Assembly (NCBI GenBank): GCA_963829575.1
Contig: CAWHJF010000019.1
Coordinates: forward strand, 62,001 to 126,000
Direction of reading: 5' to 3'
DNA: 64,000 nucleotides
Source: KACC-23026 sp963829575
Lineage (GTDB): Bacteria; Bacillota; Bacilli; Bacillales; Sporolactobacillaceae
A program made the position numbers and the translations under genes. Below are positions 35,695 to 44,164 of the stretch, piece after piece. The notes beneath the pieces are model-generated. The model did not search any database, had not been told where the DNA came from, and worked only from the letters and a program-made list of their open reading frames with translations. Positions within the stretch are counted from its first letter, which is position 1, and each line of letters begins with the position of its first letter.

Positions 35695-36231
35695 TCACCC
35701 TCGCTGATGGTTAGATGAACGTATCGATTTTTTGTGGATCTCCCATTTGAGCAGATCTTCCGTCGATTCAGTTGGTATCATCCCAACTTTTTCGAGTACT
35801 CGAATGGACGGTGTATTTGTTTTCAAGCACTCCGCCAAAACGCGATTAATAGGCGGCTGTTGAAACGCCCATTTTACTAATGCGAGGGCCATTTCGGTTG
35901 CATAACCATAGCCCTGATAATCAGGAATGATGTCATAACCGATTTCTACAGTGCCATTTTGATCAGGAGGCGACTTAAATCCCATTGAACCGATAACTAT
36001 CGCATCCGATTGGTGAACAATCATCCCACTCCATTGTCCATAGTTCGGATCGCGTTCCAATTCCTTTAGTTTCTCCGGTAATACAAATTTCCGAACAGGT
36101 TCATTTGGAAAATCATTCGGCACTTTTACGTTCAAAAGTTGACTTAATCTTAATCGGTCATGAATCGCCGCTAGAGCCATTTCTCGGTTCCAAGAGACCA
36201 TCCGTAGTCGTTTCGTTTTAATGTCTGGCAT
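35695..36231 (-). CDS. GNAT acetyltransferase, RimJ/RimL type
   Basis: A 178-residue acetyl-CoA-dependent acetyltransferase. It starts at the ATG at 36231 (AAGGGGATACGG upstream), giving the family-typical 'KTKRLRM' beginning. The acetyl-CoA loop is YDIIPDYQGYGYATEM, and the ending NRVLAECLKTNTPSIRVLEK, where the conserved Asn-x-x-S-x-x-x-L-x-K lies, is diagnostic for this branch. Substrate may be a ribosomal protein N-terminus or a small molecule. Confidence 0.88.
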   Translation of the reverse strand: MPDIKTKRLRMVSWNREMALAAIHDRLRLSQLLNVKVPNDFPNEPVRKFVLPEKLKELERDPNYGQWSGMIVHQSDAIVIGSMGFKSPPDQNGTVEIGYDIIPDYQGYGYATEMALALVKWAFQQPPINRVLAECLKTNTPSIRVLEKVGMIPTESTEDLLKWEIHKKSIRSSNHQRG

Positions 36232-36531
36232 TTCCGTATCCCCTTTTTTAATGGGGATTGTTTGCTCCCAATCCCCTAGAAGTTTTTGGTTGGATTGGAT
36301 CTCGCACACTAAACACAGGCTTCCCCCTATTTCAATAGAATTATTTAAATAATAACATAAATCAGTTCGCTTATGTTCGATGATTTGAATGTATCCAAAT
36401 TGAAAACCAATCCAAACAATTGGCCCTATTAGACCTAGATTAATTTATTTGATAAAACCCTGATGGTGACAGACACTTGCTAATGCTTTAAAATAGTAAA
36501 GATGCATAATTCAACAAGATGAGGTGTTCCT

Positions 36532-37695
36532 ATGAATTCAGGTTTGAAAAAGTTGTTTCTTCTTCAATCGGTTTTTTTAAGCATTACTGGATACAGCACC
36601 ATTTTTATTAGTTATTATTTCTGGAAAAACAGTACGACACTTGGACCACTGATTGCCTTTAACGGTTTAAGTTATTTCTTATCCGCTATTGCGTATACGT
36701 TCGGGACGTATTATTTATTTAAAAATAAAATTAAAACAAGTTATTATCTTAGCGCTCTCTCAGCAATTATACTTTTCATTGTCCTACTTTTAAGCCCCCA
36801 TTTAAGTCACACTGTACTTCTGATTCTTTCTGCTACATTTTTTGGTTGTGTGTTCGGATTCTTTTTCTCATCTTCCAATTACGCACTAAGTGTTTTAGCC
36901 ACCCGATCCGAACTTAATTTCTTTAATTCGCGAATCGGTTATGTGAAAAACATTTTATTAATCGTCTTGCCGCTTATTAATTCTTTTTTGATTTATTATT
37001 TCAGCTTTACGATCTCTTTCTGTTTCATGCTCTTAATTTCAGTTTTTTATTTTGTTGCGGTCACCAGACTTCCTTCCATTGAAGCCGAGTTTAAATCCAA
37101 TTTCATCCGTGATTATAAGAAAGTCAAAGTATCGAAACAGATGGTGCCATTTGGGATTATTACAGCGGGTGTTCTGGAGTGCATGGCTTGCCTCCAGGTA
37201 ATTATTATGGTCGTGTTATCCAAAAATGCACTCTACGTGTCTTATTTAAATGTATTAAATATTGCGGTGTTAACGATCGGTATCGTCTATCTTGCGAGGT
37301 TGAAAAAGTTAAAAATGGAAACACAATTTGTCATTTACACCTTAATTAGTATGGCTTTTATACTATTATCCGGTTTTGCCCAGATCAAACCCATCTATTT
37401 TCTAGCCATGGTTGGACTTGTTATTTCCGTTTATGTCTATGGTTACACAATGGATAATACCTTTTTCAGATACTTAAACGGCATGAGAAATGAAGACCAA
37501 ATTGTCATTCTTTTAAAACGAGAATATCTGATCACGCTTGGTCGCTCCATTATGTATCTCGTGTTATTCTTGTTCGTCCAATCGATTCATTCGCCTTACC
37601 TTCCGTATATGTCGGGTGGTGTGACGCTTGTTCTCATTTATTCACTCTTTAGATTTCGAAGATTTGACCATGAAACGCAAGAACGCGTGGCGTAA
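36532..37695 (+). CDS. MFS-like transporter
   Basis: A 387-residue polytopic membrane protein with about 11-12 predicted TM helices in two halves separated by a basic loop (NFIRDYKKVKVSKQ, near residue 195). This fits a Major Facilitator, but the usual motif A between TM2 and TM3 is poorly kept (FKNKIKTSYY). The assignment therefore rests on topology and Gly-rich helices such as FFGCVFGFFF. GATGAGGTG precedes the ATG. Monocistronic, with a terminator at 37728-37770. Substrate unknown. Confidence 0.7.
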   Translation: MNSGLKKLFLLQSVFLSITGYSTIFISYYFWKNSTTLGPLIAFNGLSYFLSAIAYTFGTYYLFKNKIKTSYYLSALSAIILFIVLLLSPHLSHTVLLILSATFFGCVFGFFFSSSNYALSVLATRSELNFFNSRIGYVKNILLIVLPLINSFLIYYFSFTISFCFMLLISVFYFVAVTRLPSIEAEFKSNFIRDYKKVKVSKQMVPFGIITAGVLECMACLQVIIMVVLSKNALYVSYLNVLNIAVLTIGIVYLARLKKLKMETQFVIYTLISMAFILLSGFAQIKPIYFLAMVGLVISVYVYGYTMDNTFFRYLNGMRNEDQIVILLKREYLITLGRSIMYLVLFLFVQSIHSPYLPYMSGGVTLVLIYSLFRFRRFDHETQERVA

Positions 37696-37727
37696 ATGTG
37701 GATTTGGTAAATCTCAGTTCCCTAGAA

Positions 37728-37770
37728 AAAAAGGCCATCCTTAAAATGCTTTAAGGATGACCTTTTTCTT
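37728..37770. terminator. Bidirectional terminator
   Basis: Arms AAAGGCCATCCTTAAA/TTTAAGGATGACCTTT (one mismatch) with T runs on both strands, between convergent genes ending at 37695 and 37789. Confidence 0.85.
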
Positions 37771-37788
37771 TTGGAGTCATACAGTTAT

Positions 37789-37998
37789 TCAGAGTCGTTT
37801 AAGGTTAAGTGCCGCTTTATAGGCTGCATCTAGGTCATGATCCGCGTCCAGTGCCATTGGAAAATCTCCACTTGACGTGATGTAACGATTTAACCACACT
37901 TCATCATCTTCTGGAAGAATGATACCGCCATTTAAATGTGAAGCCACAGCTGAGTCAAACGTATCAACTATAAAATTGATTTTCTCTTCTTTTTTCAA
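37789..37998 (-). CDS. Hypothetical small protein
   Basis: Unrecognised 69-residue soluble protein if started at the TTG at 37998, which has AAGAGG nine bases upstream. The frame remains open to a GTG/ATG at 38055/38052, which would add a basic N-terminus with only a weak ribosome site. Features: KINFIVDTFDSAVASHLNG, an acidic LPEDDEVWLN and the C-terminal DLDAAYKAALNLKRL helix. The long repeat array begins about 250 bases upstream. Confidence 0.5.
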   Translation of the reverse strand: MKKEEKINFIVDTFDSAVASHLNGGIILPEDDEVWLNRYITSSGDFPMALDADHDLDAAYKAALNLKRL

Positions 37999-38249
37999 GC
38001 GAACCAACCTCTTTTTGATCTTAGTATAACTCCCCCTCTCCTTTTTAATCATCACCTGATCACCAAATTTGATTATTTCAATTACGTTTAGGATTCCTCT
38101 GTTTTCTTAAATTTTTGATACAAAACCTTTAAAACGTAAATAATATGAGATCGATCAACCAAACTTACAACTTTTTTGAACAAAAAGACGAAACTTGTTA
38201 TATTTTGCGGTTGCCTAGGAAATAATGCCACACACTTATATTTTGGGGC

Positions 38250-39655
38250 CGGCTGGATTTGGACACCTCTACGTGATTTTTCAGCGGTTCTGTCCAACAG
38301 CAGCTCCTCTTTGGACTCATCAACGTGATTTTCCAGCGGTCCTGTCCAACAGCGGCTTCTCTTTGGACTCATCAACGCAATTTTCCAGCGGTCCTGTCCA
38401 ATGGCAGCTTCTCTTTGGACTCATCAACGCAATTTCCCAGCGGTCCTGTCCAATGGCGGCTCCTCTTTGGACTCCTCAACGGAATTTTCCAGCGGTTCTG
38501 TCCAACAGCGGCTCCTCTTTGGACTCCTCACCGCAATCTTCCAGCGGTCCTGTCCAATGGCAGCTTCTCTTTGGACTCATCAACGCAATTTCCCAGCGGT
38601 CCTGTCCAATGGCAGCTCCTTTTTGGACTCCTCACCGCAATTTTCCAGCGGTCCTGTCCAATGGCAGCTTCTCTTTGGACTCCTCACCGCAATCTTCCAG
38701 CGGTCCTGTCCAATGGCAGCTTCTCTTTGGACTCCTCACCGCAATCTTCCAGCGGTCCTGTCCAACAGCGGCTCCTCTTTGGACTCCTCTATGCAATTTC
38801 CCAGCTGTCCTGTCCAACAAAAGCTTCTCTTTGGACTCCTCAACATAATTTTCCAGCGGTCCTGTCCAACAAAAGCTTCTCTTTGGACTCCTCAACGGAA
38901 TTTTCCAACGGTCCTGTCCAATGGCAGCTTCTCTTTGGACTCCTCAACGGAATTTTCCAGCGGTCCTGTCCAACAAAAGCTTCTCTTTGGACTCCTCAAC
39001 ATAATTTTCCAGCGGTCCTGTCCAATGGCAGCTTCTCTTTGGACTCATCAACGGAATCTTCCAGCGGTTCTGTCCAATGGTAGCTCCTCTTTGGACTCCT
39101 CAACAGAATATTCCAGCGGTCCTGTCTAATGGCAGCTTCTCATTGGACTCATCAACGCAATTTCCCAGCGGTCCTGTCCAATGGCAGCTCCTTTTTGGAC
39201 TCCTCACCGCAATTTTCCAGCGGTCCTGTCCAATGGCAGCTTCTCTTTGGACTCATCAACATAATTTTCCAGCGGTCCTGTCCAACAACACCTTCTTTTT
39301 GGACTCCTCAACGGAATTTTTCAGCGGTCCTGTCCAATGGCAGCTTCTCTTTGGACTCATCAATAGAATCTTCCAGCGGTCCTGTCCAACAGCAGCTCCT
39401 CTTTGGACTCCTCACCGCAATTTTCCAGTGGTCCTGTCCAATGGCGGCTCCTCTTTGGACTCATCAACAGAATTTTCCAGCGGTCCTGTCCAATGGCAGC
39501 TCCTCTTTGGACTCCTCACCGCAATTTTCCAGCGGTTCTGTCCAATGGCAGCTCCTCTTTGGACTCCTCACCGCAATCTTCCAGCGGTCCTGTCCAATGG
39601 CAGCTTCTCTTTGGACTCCTCACCGCAATTTTCCAGCGGTCCTGTCCGATGGCTA
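38250..39655. repeat. 27-unit array of a 52-bp tandem repeat
   Basis: The hexamer TTGGAC recurs from 38259 to 39611 in exact 52-base steps at the positions I checked; the total span is 26 periods, hence 27 units without net insertion or deletion. Units are about 85-95% alike. Each carries the inverted arms TTGGAC and GTCCAA, and many also carry inner arms ACCGC/GCGGT, so each unit and each junction can fold. Variation is concentrated in the loop (TGGCAG, CAGCGG, CAGCAG or CAAAAG) and after CTC (CACCGC, CAACGG, CAACGC, CAACAT). The array is stop-poor in several frames, but 52 is not a multiple of three, so it is not a protein repeat. It lies between the glnA terminator and the gene at 37789. 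Confidence 0.95.
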
Positions 39656-39666
39656 CCCAAAAGAAA

Positions 39667-39701
39667 AAGATCAACTCTGTTTAATTAACAGAATTGATCT
39701 T
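39667..39701 (-). terminator. Terminator of the glutamine synthetase gene
   Basis: Long stem AAGATCAA-TCTGTT/AACAGA-TTGATCTT with a TAATT loop and TTTTTCTTTT on the minus strand, 25 bases past the stop. It insulates the repeat array from glnA transcription. Confidence 0.85.
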
Positions 39702-39725
39702 CGCAATGCCAACGATATTGATTAA

Positions 39726-41012
39726 TTATTGATATTTATTAATTTCCCACTCGGAAACAGAGATGCGATATTCATCCCAATCTTTTTGCTTTTCTTCAAG
39801 GTAAGAGTTGAAAAGAATGTCGCCAAATACCTCTTTAATCATCGCGCTTTCTTTCAATTCAGCTAACGCTTCGCTCAAGCTACCTGGTAAGGATTGCACG
39901 CCAAGCTCCGAAATTTCTTCTGCATTCATAGCAAATAAGTTGCGAGTGGATTCAGCTGGTGCTTGAAGATTTTCTTCAATCCCTCTAAGCCCTGCTTCAA
40001 CGAGAACAGCTAAAGCTAAATATGGGTTCGCAAGTGGATCTGGATTACGTACTTCTACACGAGTGGATTTACCACGAGCAGCAGGAATACGAATCATACA
40101 AGAACGGTTCGCAGAGGACCAAGCAATGTTAACTGGCGCTTCGTAACCTGGCACAATACGCTTATAAGAGTTAACCGTTGCGTTTGTGATTGCAGCGATT
40201 GGACGCGCATGGGTTAAGACACCTGCAATAAAGTTTTTCGCTACATCAGATAACTGCTCAGTTTGTCCTGCAAAGACGTTTTCACCGTCTTTGAACAAAG
40301 ACATATTACAGTGCATTCCAGAACCGTTAATCCCAGCGATTGGTTTTGGCATAAAGGTTGCAGTTAAACCGTGTTGCTTTGCGACGTTTTGCACAACATA
40401 TTTAAAAAGTTGAATGTTATCCGCTGTTTTGAGCGCTTCGTCAAAACGGAAGTCTACTTCATGTTGACCAAGAGCCACTTCATGGTGCGCGGCTTCTACA
40501 ACAAAGCCTAAAGACTCAAGAGTAAGGACGATTTCACGACGAACTTTACCTGCTGTGTCGATTGGAGAAAGATCGAAGTAACCACCATTGTCATTTGGTG
40601 CGCCGTTTTCTTGAAGTAAGAAAAACTCAGGTTCTGGTCCAACATTGACTTGATAACCTAATTTTTCGGCTTTTTCTAACGTACGACGTAATACGTTACG
40701 AGAATCCCCTTCAAATGGCTCACCATCTGTTGTATAGGCATTGCAGAAAACAAGCGCAACACGTTGGTCATCTTCAAGGTGTTCAGGTAAGATTTTAATC
40801 GTCGATAAATCAGGTACGAGTTTCATATCGCTCTTCTCTATGCGCGAGAAACCTTTAATAGACGACCCATCAAACATCGCTTCTCCTTCTACAATTCTTT
40901 CTAATTGAGAGATGGAAAGCTCTACGTTCTTTAATTTCCCGTTTAAGTCTGTAAAAGCTAAACGGACAAAATCAACATCTTTTAATTGCTCACGGATTTG
41001 ATCAAAGGTCAT
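39726..41012 (-). CDS. glnA: Glutamine synthetase type I (short, orphan copy)
   Basis: ATP-dependent synthesis of glutamine from glutamate and ammonia; cytosolic dodecamer. The 428 residues are shorter than the 444 of Bacillus subtilis GlnA, mainly at the N-terminus. Signatures present: FDGSSIKGF, GPEPEFFL, HHEVALGQHEVDF, NGSGMHCNMS (ammonia/glutamate site), VPGYEAPVNIAWS, and NRSCMIRIPA (ATP site). The Arg in FSRIEKSD corresponds to the feedback-relevant Arg62 of GlnA. No adenylylation motif is evident. AAAGGGAGA precedes the ATG. glnR is not upstream, so this is not the usual glnRA operon and may be a second glutamine synthetase. Two GlnR/TnrA boxes lie 50-90 bases upstream. Confidence 0.93.
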   Translation of the reverse strand: MTFDQIREQLKDVDFVRLAFTDLNGKLKNVELSISQLERIVEGEAMFDGSSIKGFSRIEKSDMKLVPDLSTIKILPEHLEDDQRVALVFCNAYTTDGEPFEGDSRNVLRRTLEKAEKLGYQVNVGPEPEFFLLQENGAPNDNGGYFDLSPIDTAGKVRREIVLTLESLGFVVEAAHHEVALGQHEVDFRFDEALKTADNIQLFKYVVQNVAKQHGLTATFMPKPIAGINGSGMHCNMSLFKDGENVFAGQTEQLSDVAKNFIAGVLTHARPIAAITNATVNSYKRIVPGYEAPVNIAWSSANRSCMIRIPAARGKSTRVEVRNPDPLANPYLALAVLVEAGLRGIEENLQAPAESTRNLFAMNAEEISELGVQSLPGSLSEALAELKESAMIKEVFGDILFNSYLEEKQKDWDEYRISVSEWEINKYQ

Positions 41013-41061
41013 GGATGAGTTCTCCCTTTCAAAATTAAATAAGATTAATAGATTCTTTTGA

Positions 41062-41078
41062 TGTTATAAAAAGTTATA
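41062..41078 (-). promoter_or_regulatory. GlnR/TnrA-like box (one mismatch)
   Basis: TGTTATAAAAAGTTATA fits TGTNA-N7-TNACA with one mismatch (TTATA for TNACA). It is spaced 22 bases from the better box at 41084, as in paired glnRA operators. Confidence 0.5.
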
Positions 41079-41083
41079 TTAGA

Positions 41084-41100
41084 TGTTATAAATCATCACA
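41084..41100 (-). promoter_or_regulatory. GlnR/TnrA box (perfect)
   Basis: TGTTATAAATCATCACA matches TGTNA-N7-TNACA at all defined positions, 72 bases upstream of the glutamine synthetase start; the site is symmetric so strand is nominal. Confidence 0.75.
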
Positions 41101-41264
41101 TAAAAATCAAAATCTTTCAATGGTAAATCTTGAACTTTTTATTAAAAAATTGAATTTGTTTGTTTTTTATATAAAAGCAACCCATTTTTAATAAAATTAT
41201 CCAATAGTTCTGCATAATTTTTTCCAAATGGATCACTCTAATAATAAAAATTGGAGGGCATACC

Positions 41265-41801
41265 ATGAGTACTGTGTGGCTATTCGGCATATGTTCTACA
41301 ATCCTTACCTTTTCCCTCCTGCTATTCTTAGTTCGTTGGATTGGTAAAACTCAGATCAGTAATTCCACTTATTTTAATTGGGTTGCAGGGGCATGCATGG
41401 GGAATATTAGCGCTAGTATCATTACGTCCCATAATATACAAGGCTTTTTGTTAAGTGCAACCGAATTAATCGTTTTTGCTGGAACCACCGTACTTGCTTC
41501 TTTAATTGCCTTGAAGAGCCAAACATTTCGTTCCGTAACGAGTGGCCTTCCAATTGTACTAGTGAGTAACGGTACTATTATTTATGGGAATTTAAAGAAG
41601 AGCAAAGTAAACAAAGATCTACTTAAAGAAATGCTACGCGAACAGGGGCATTTTGACTATAATAAAATTAGATGGGCAATTTTAGAGCCTACTGGAATCT
41701 TAAGCGTTTTAACTCAAGACGATCAGGCCCAATCCCAGAATAAAAAAACCTCTACCATACAATCAAAAACCAAACAAAAGAAGAACCAACCAGTTGAATA
41801 A
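41265..41801 (+). CDS. DUF421 (YetF-like) membrane protein
   Basis: A 178-residue protein. Three N-terminal TM helices (about 5-25, 38-58, 64-84) precede a small cytoplasmic YetF domain (RSVTSGLPIVLVSNGTIIYG and LLKEMLREQGHFDY). The C-terminus is Lys/Gln-rich and disordered. GGAGGG precedes the ATG. It is shorter than many DUF421 proteins because the second half of the YetF domain is reduced. Family members are linked to spore germination and stress in Bacillales, but the mechanism is unknown. Confidence 0.8.
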   Translation: MSTVWLFGICSTILTFSLLLFLVRWIGKTQISNSTYFNWVAGACMGNISASIITSHNIQGFLLSATELIVFAGTTVLASLIALKSQTFRSVTSGLPIVLVSNGTIIYGNLKKSKVNKDLLKEMLREQGHFDYNKIRWAILEPTGILSVLTQDDQAQSQNKKTSTIQSKTKQKKNQPVE

Positions 41802-41854
41802 ACGGTTCGGCTCTTCCCCTATTTTCGAAGATTATTCAAGCATGATTCATTAAA

Positions 41855-42559
41855 TCAATGAACCGGTAGCCAACCCAAAACCATCAGCCCACTAAAATCA
41901 ATAATGAAGTGCGCGACGATCATTGGCCATAGCCTCCCCCGCAATCCGACATATACCCCTGCAAACAAGCCTAACCCTAGAAACTTTGGCATTGAAACGA
42001 GCACCCCATAGCCTGGTACATGTAAAAGGGCAAAAAGAATCCCTGCCACAATACCTGCAACAACGGGGTGGATGCCGAACTGACTTAACCGTGAGATCAA
42101 ATACCCCCGGAAAAAGAACTCTTCAACAAAGGCTGCTAACCCTGCTACGACCAATGCCGTAACGAAAAGAAGCAATTTATTCATATTACCCAAGGTTCCA
42201 AAATCCACGTTCACGGGTGCAGATGTGGGGAGTTGATGACCGCTCAGGATGAAATAAACGACTGCAAAAATTAAGCTTGCAAAAAAGTGCCAGATAAGAA
42301 CAAGAGGTATTGAGACGCCCTCGATCCATCCATCTTTACTCGAACGCGACAGAGGCATTCGAAAGCCGATTCCGTCAATCAGCACCCCGACCACTAAAGC
42401 AATTAGAATACCTACTTCCCCTAGCGCAACGCTTGAAATCAATCTTATATTTGCAGGGGGATGTGGAAAGTGTTTGATAACTAACGGAACAACGAGATAC
42501 CATAAAGCAATGATCACCAACGCGATCAGTATTCCTGTTCCTACACGTTTTTTGGACAA
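41855..42559 (-). CDS. CPBP-family intramembrane glutamic endopeptidase
   Basis: A 234-residue membrane protease of the CAAX/Abi (CPBP) family with about seven TM helices. It starts at TTG 42559 with AGGAGG eight bases upstream. Catalytic motifs: EExxxR as VEEFFFRGYL (about residue 145), a His in FALLHVPGYG and HFIIDF near the C-terminus. It cuts within the membrane; targets may be peptides, or the protein may give bacteriocin self-immunity. No prenyl transferase or bacteriocin gene is adjacent. Confidence 0.9.
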   Translation of the reverse strand: MSKKRVGTGILIALVIIALWYLVVPLVIKHFPHPPANIRLISSVALGEVGILIALVVGVLIDGIGFRMPLSRSSKDGWIEGVSIPLVLIWHFFASLIFAVVYFILSGHQLPTSAPVNVDFGTLGNMNKLLLFVTALVVAGLAAFVEEFFFRGYLISRLSQFGIHPVVAGIVAGILFALLHVPGYGVLVSMPKFLGLGLFAGVYVGLRGRLWPMIVAHFIIDFSGLMVLGWLPVH

Positions 42560-42663
42560 AACAGAAACCTCCTAAAACTCTAACAAGTCCGTTCAAATCT
42601 TATAGAACACTTAAATGAATCGGAACAATAGATTCGGAGAAAGCCTACATGAAAAGTGTATGT

Positions 42664-43719
42664 CTAACAAAGTTGAAAATTATTTTTCCCTAATTTCTTA
42701 GCCCGGTACATGGCTTCATCCGCATTTTTTATCAACGTGTCGGAATCTTTTCCGTGTTCGGGATAAAGTGACACCCCAACACTCAATGTCACCTGAGCTG
42801 CATCCTGACCGGTGATGGAAATCGGCATTTTAGCAATGATCTTGTTGGCAATATCAAGACATGTGACTTGTTGTACATCTGGCAATAGAATAATGAATTC
42901 ATCCCCACCAAATCTTCCAACCACATCCCCTTCTCTTATAAAGAGTTTAAGATCCTCACTTACCTGTTTTAACAACGCATCGCCTTGATCGTGTCCGTAC
43001 GTATCATTAATTTGTTTAAACCCATCTAAATCAATAAACATCATTCCAAAACCAGTTTGATTTAAGTTCGAAAGATAAATCATCTGGTCGAGTTGATCCA
43101 GGAGACTTCGACGATTTGGAAGTTGGGTTAAAGGATCTAAGTAAGAGAATGCCTTTAACATTTGTTGCTTATTTTCCTGAACCGTTATATCCCTTGCAAT
43201 CACTTCTCTTGCGGGTTGTCCATCGAATTCAATAAAAGTAGATTTGGCTTCCAAATACCGCATGCTTCCGTCTTCCCCATAAAGTTCAAAGTGATGGATT
43301 TTAAATTGTTGATCGGTTTCATATCGGTTACTCGACGCTTTTAAACTCTCATACGATTTCGTGTTTAGAATCTCTCTCCAAGGCCGATGAATTAAATCCG
43401 AGGGGTGAGTCGTTTCAAATAATTTGGCTCCCGCTTCATTCGAATACAAAACAACCCCATTCCGATGAACATAAATGGCCTCTGGTGAAAGATCAAGCAA
43501 TTGTTGATATTGTTTTTCTTTTCTTACCGATTGTGTCCTCATCTTTTTAAGCACAGCGATCATAAGACCAAACAATGAGAGGGTCGCAATCGGTAGAACA
43601 ATGGAGATAAGGCGTGCCCATACTTCACTTGTAACACTATATACAAGGATACTTTCTAGAATGGTTAAAAAAATCAAAGTACAAATAATAACTCGTATTC
43701 TTGGAGTCACTAAATTCAT
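42664..43719 (-). CDS. PAS-GGDEF diguanylate cyclase with intact I-site
   Basis: A 351-residue membrane protein: two TM helices in the first 60 residues, then PAS (about 75-180; YQQLLDLSPEAIYVHRNGVV) with its PAC segment, then GGDEF (about 190-350). The active motif is RFGGDEF, with MFIDLDGFKQIND ahead of it. The sequence REGDVVGRFGGDEF shows an RxxD five residues before GGDEF, the classic inhibitory site for c-di-GMP feedback. AGGAGA precedes the ATG. Monocistronic. Confidence 0.9.
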   Translation of the reverse strand: MNLVTPRIRVIICTLIFLTILESILVYSVTSEVWARLISIVLPIATLSLFGLMIAVLKKMRTQSVRKEKQYQQLLDLSPEAIYVHRNGVVLYSNEAGAKLFETTHPSDLIHRPWREILNTKSYESLKASSNRYETDQQFKIHHFELYGEDGSMRYLEAKSTFIEFDGQPAREVIARDITVQENKQQMLKAFSYLDPLTQLPNRRSLLDQLDQMIYLSNLNQTGFGMMFIDLDGFKQINDTYGHDQGDALLKQVSEDLKLFIREGDVVGRFGGDEFIILLPDVQQVTCLDIANKIIAKMPISITGQDAAQVTLSVGVSLYPEHGKDSDTLIKNADEAMYRAKKLGKNNFQLC

Positions 43720-43905
43720 GGTCTATATCTCCTAAATAAAGTCACTTTTTACAATCGGCACACACGCCTAATTAAAATTAGTAAAGATGTTAATTTATTT
43801 TATCATACTCTTCTTACAAATTGAGGGGCTTTTATTATGATCCATAATAGAAAGTTGATCATAGCGAATAATAATAGAGGTAACGATCATTTAAGGAGGA
43901 TTGAC

Positions 43906-44061
43906 ATGCCGTCGAATAAAGCTGAAGAAAAAGTAGCCATACAAAGAAATAGTGGCTCAATCGACATGGATCCAAAGGAAGTCAAAAAAGAGATCCAAAC
44001 CGATATAAACCACGGGGAAGGTGCCATGACGTCTCGAGAGGCAGGGTCCATGCGCCAATAA
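43906..44061 (+). CDS. Small hydrophilic protein
   Basis: A 51-residue, highly charged protein starting at the ATG at 43906 (AAGGAGG seven bases upstream). The composition (KAEEKVAIQRNSGSIDMDP, then HGEGAMTSREAGSMRQ) is rich in Lys, Glu, Ser and Gly without hydrophobic core. The TSREAGS ending faintly recalls small acid-soluble spore proteins, but the SASP signature is missing. Probably intrinsically disordered. It is followed by a bidirectional terminator. Confidence 0.6.
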   Translation: MPSNKAEEKVAIQRNSGSIDMDPKEVKKEIQTDINHGEGAMTSREAGSMRQ

Positions 44062-44100
44062 ACCTTCTTCTTCCATTTCAAAGCGACCCTAACATCACTA

Positions 44101-44140
44101 AAAACCCTAATTCCGTGTACGCTTAAGGAATTAGGGTTTT
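44101..44140. terminator. Bidirectional terminator
   Basis: Perfect 14-base arms AAAACCCTAATTCC/GGAATTAGGGTTTT with T runs on both sides, between convergent genes ending at 44061 and 44165. Confidence 0.9.
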
Positions 44141-44164
44141 AAGTTTATTTTATTACTTACTTCA

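Noticed and set aside
38632..38895. Minus-strand 87-codon frame inside the array
   Set aside because: Same repeat artefact; its basic, Trp-containing text repeats with a frame change at every unit.
38250..39655. CRISPR array
   Set aside because: Units are contiguous and similar along their full 52 bases, with no unique spacers, and no cas genes are nearby.
38225..39725. Several overlapping 200-250-residue frames on the plus strand, with Ser/Leu/Pro-rich repeated text
   Set aside because: They arise because the 52-bp unit is stop-poor; 52 is not divisible by three, so each unit shifts frame. They have no ribosome sites and overlap each other in all three frames.
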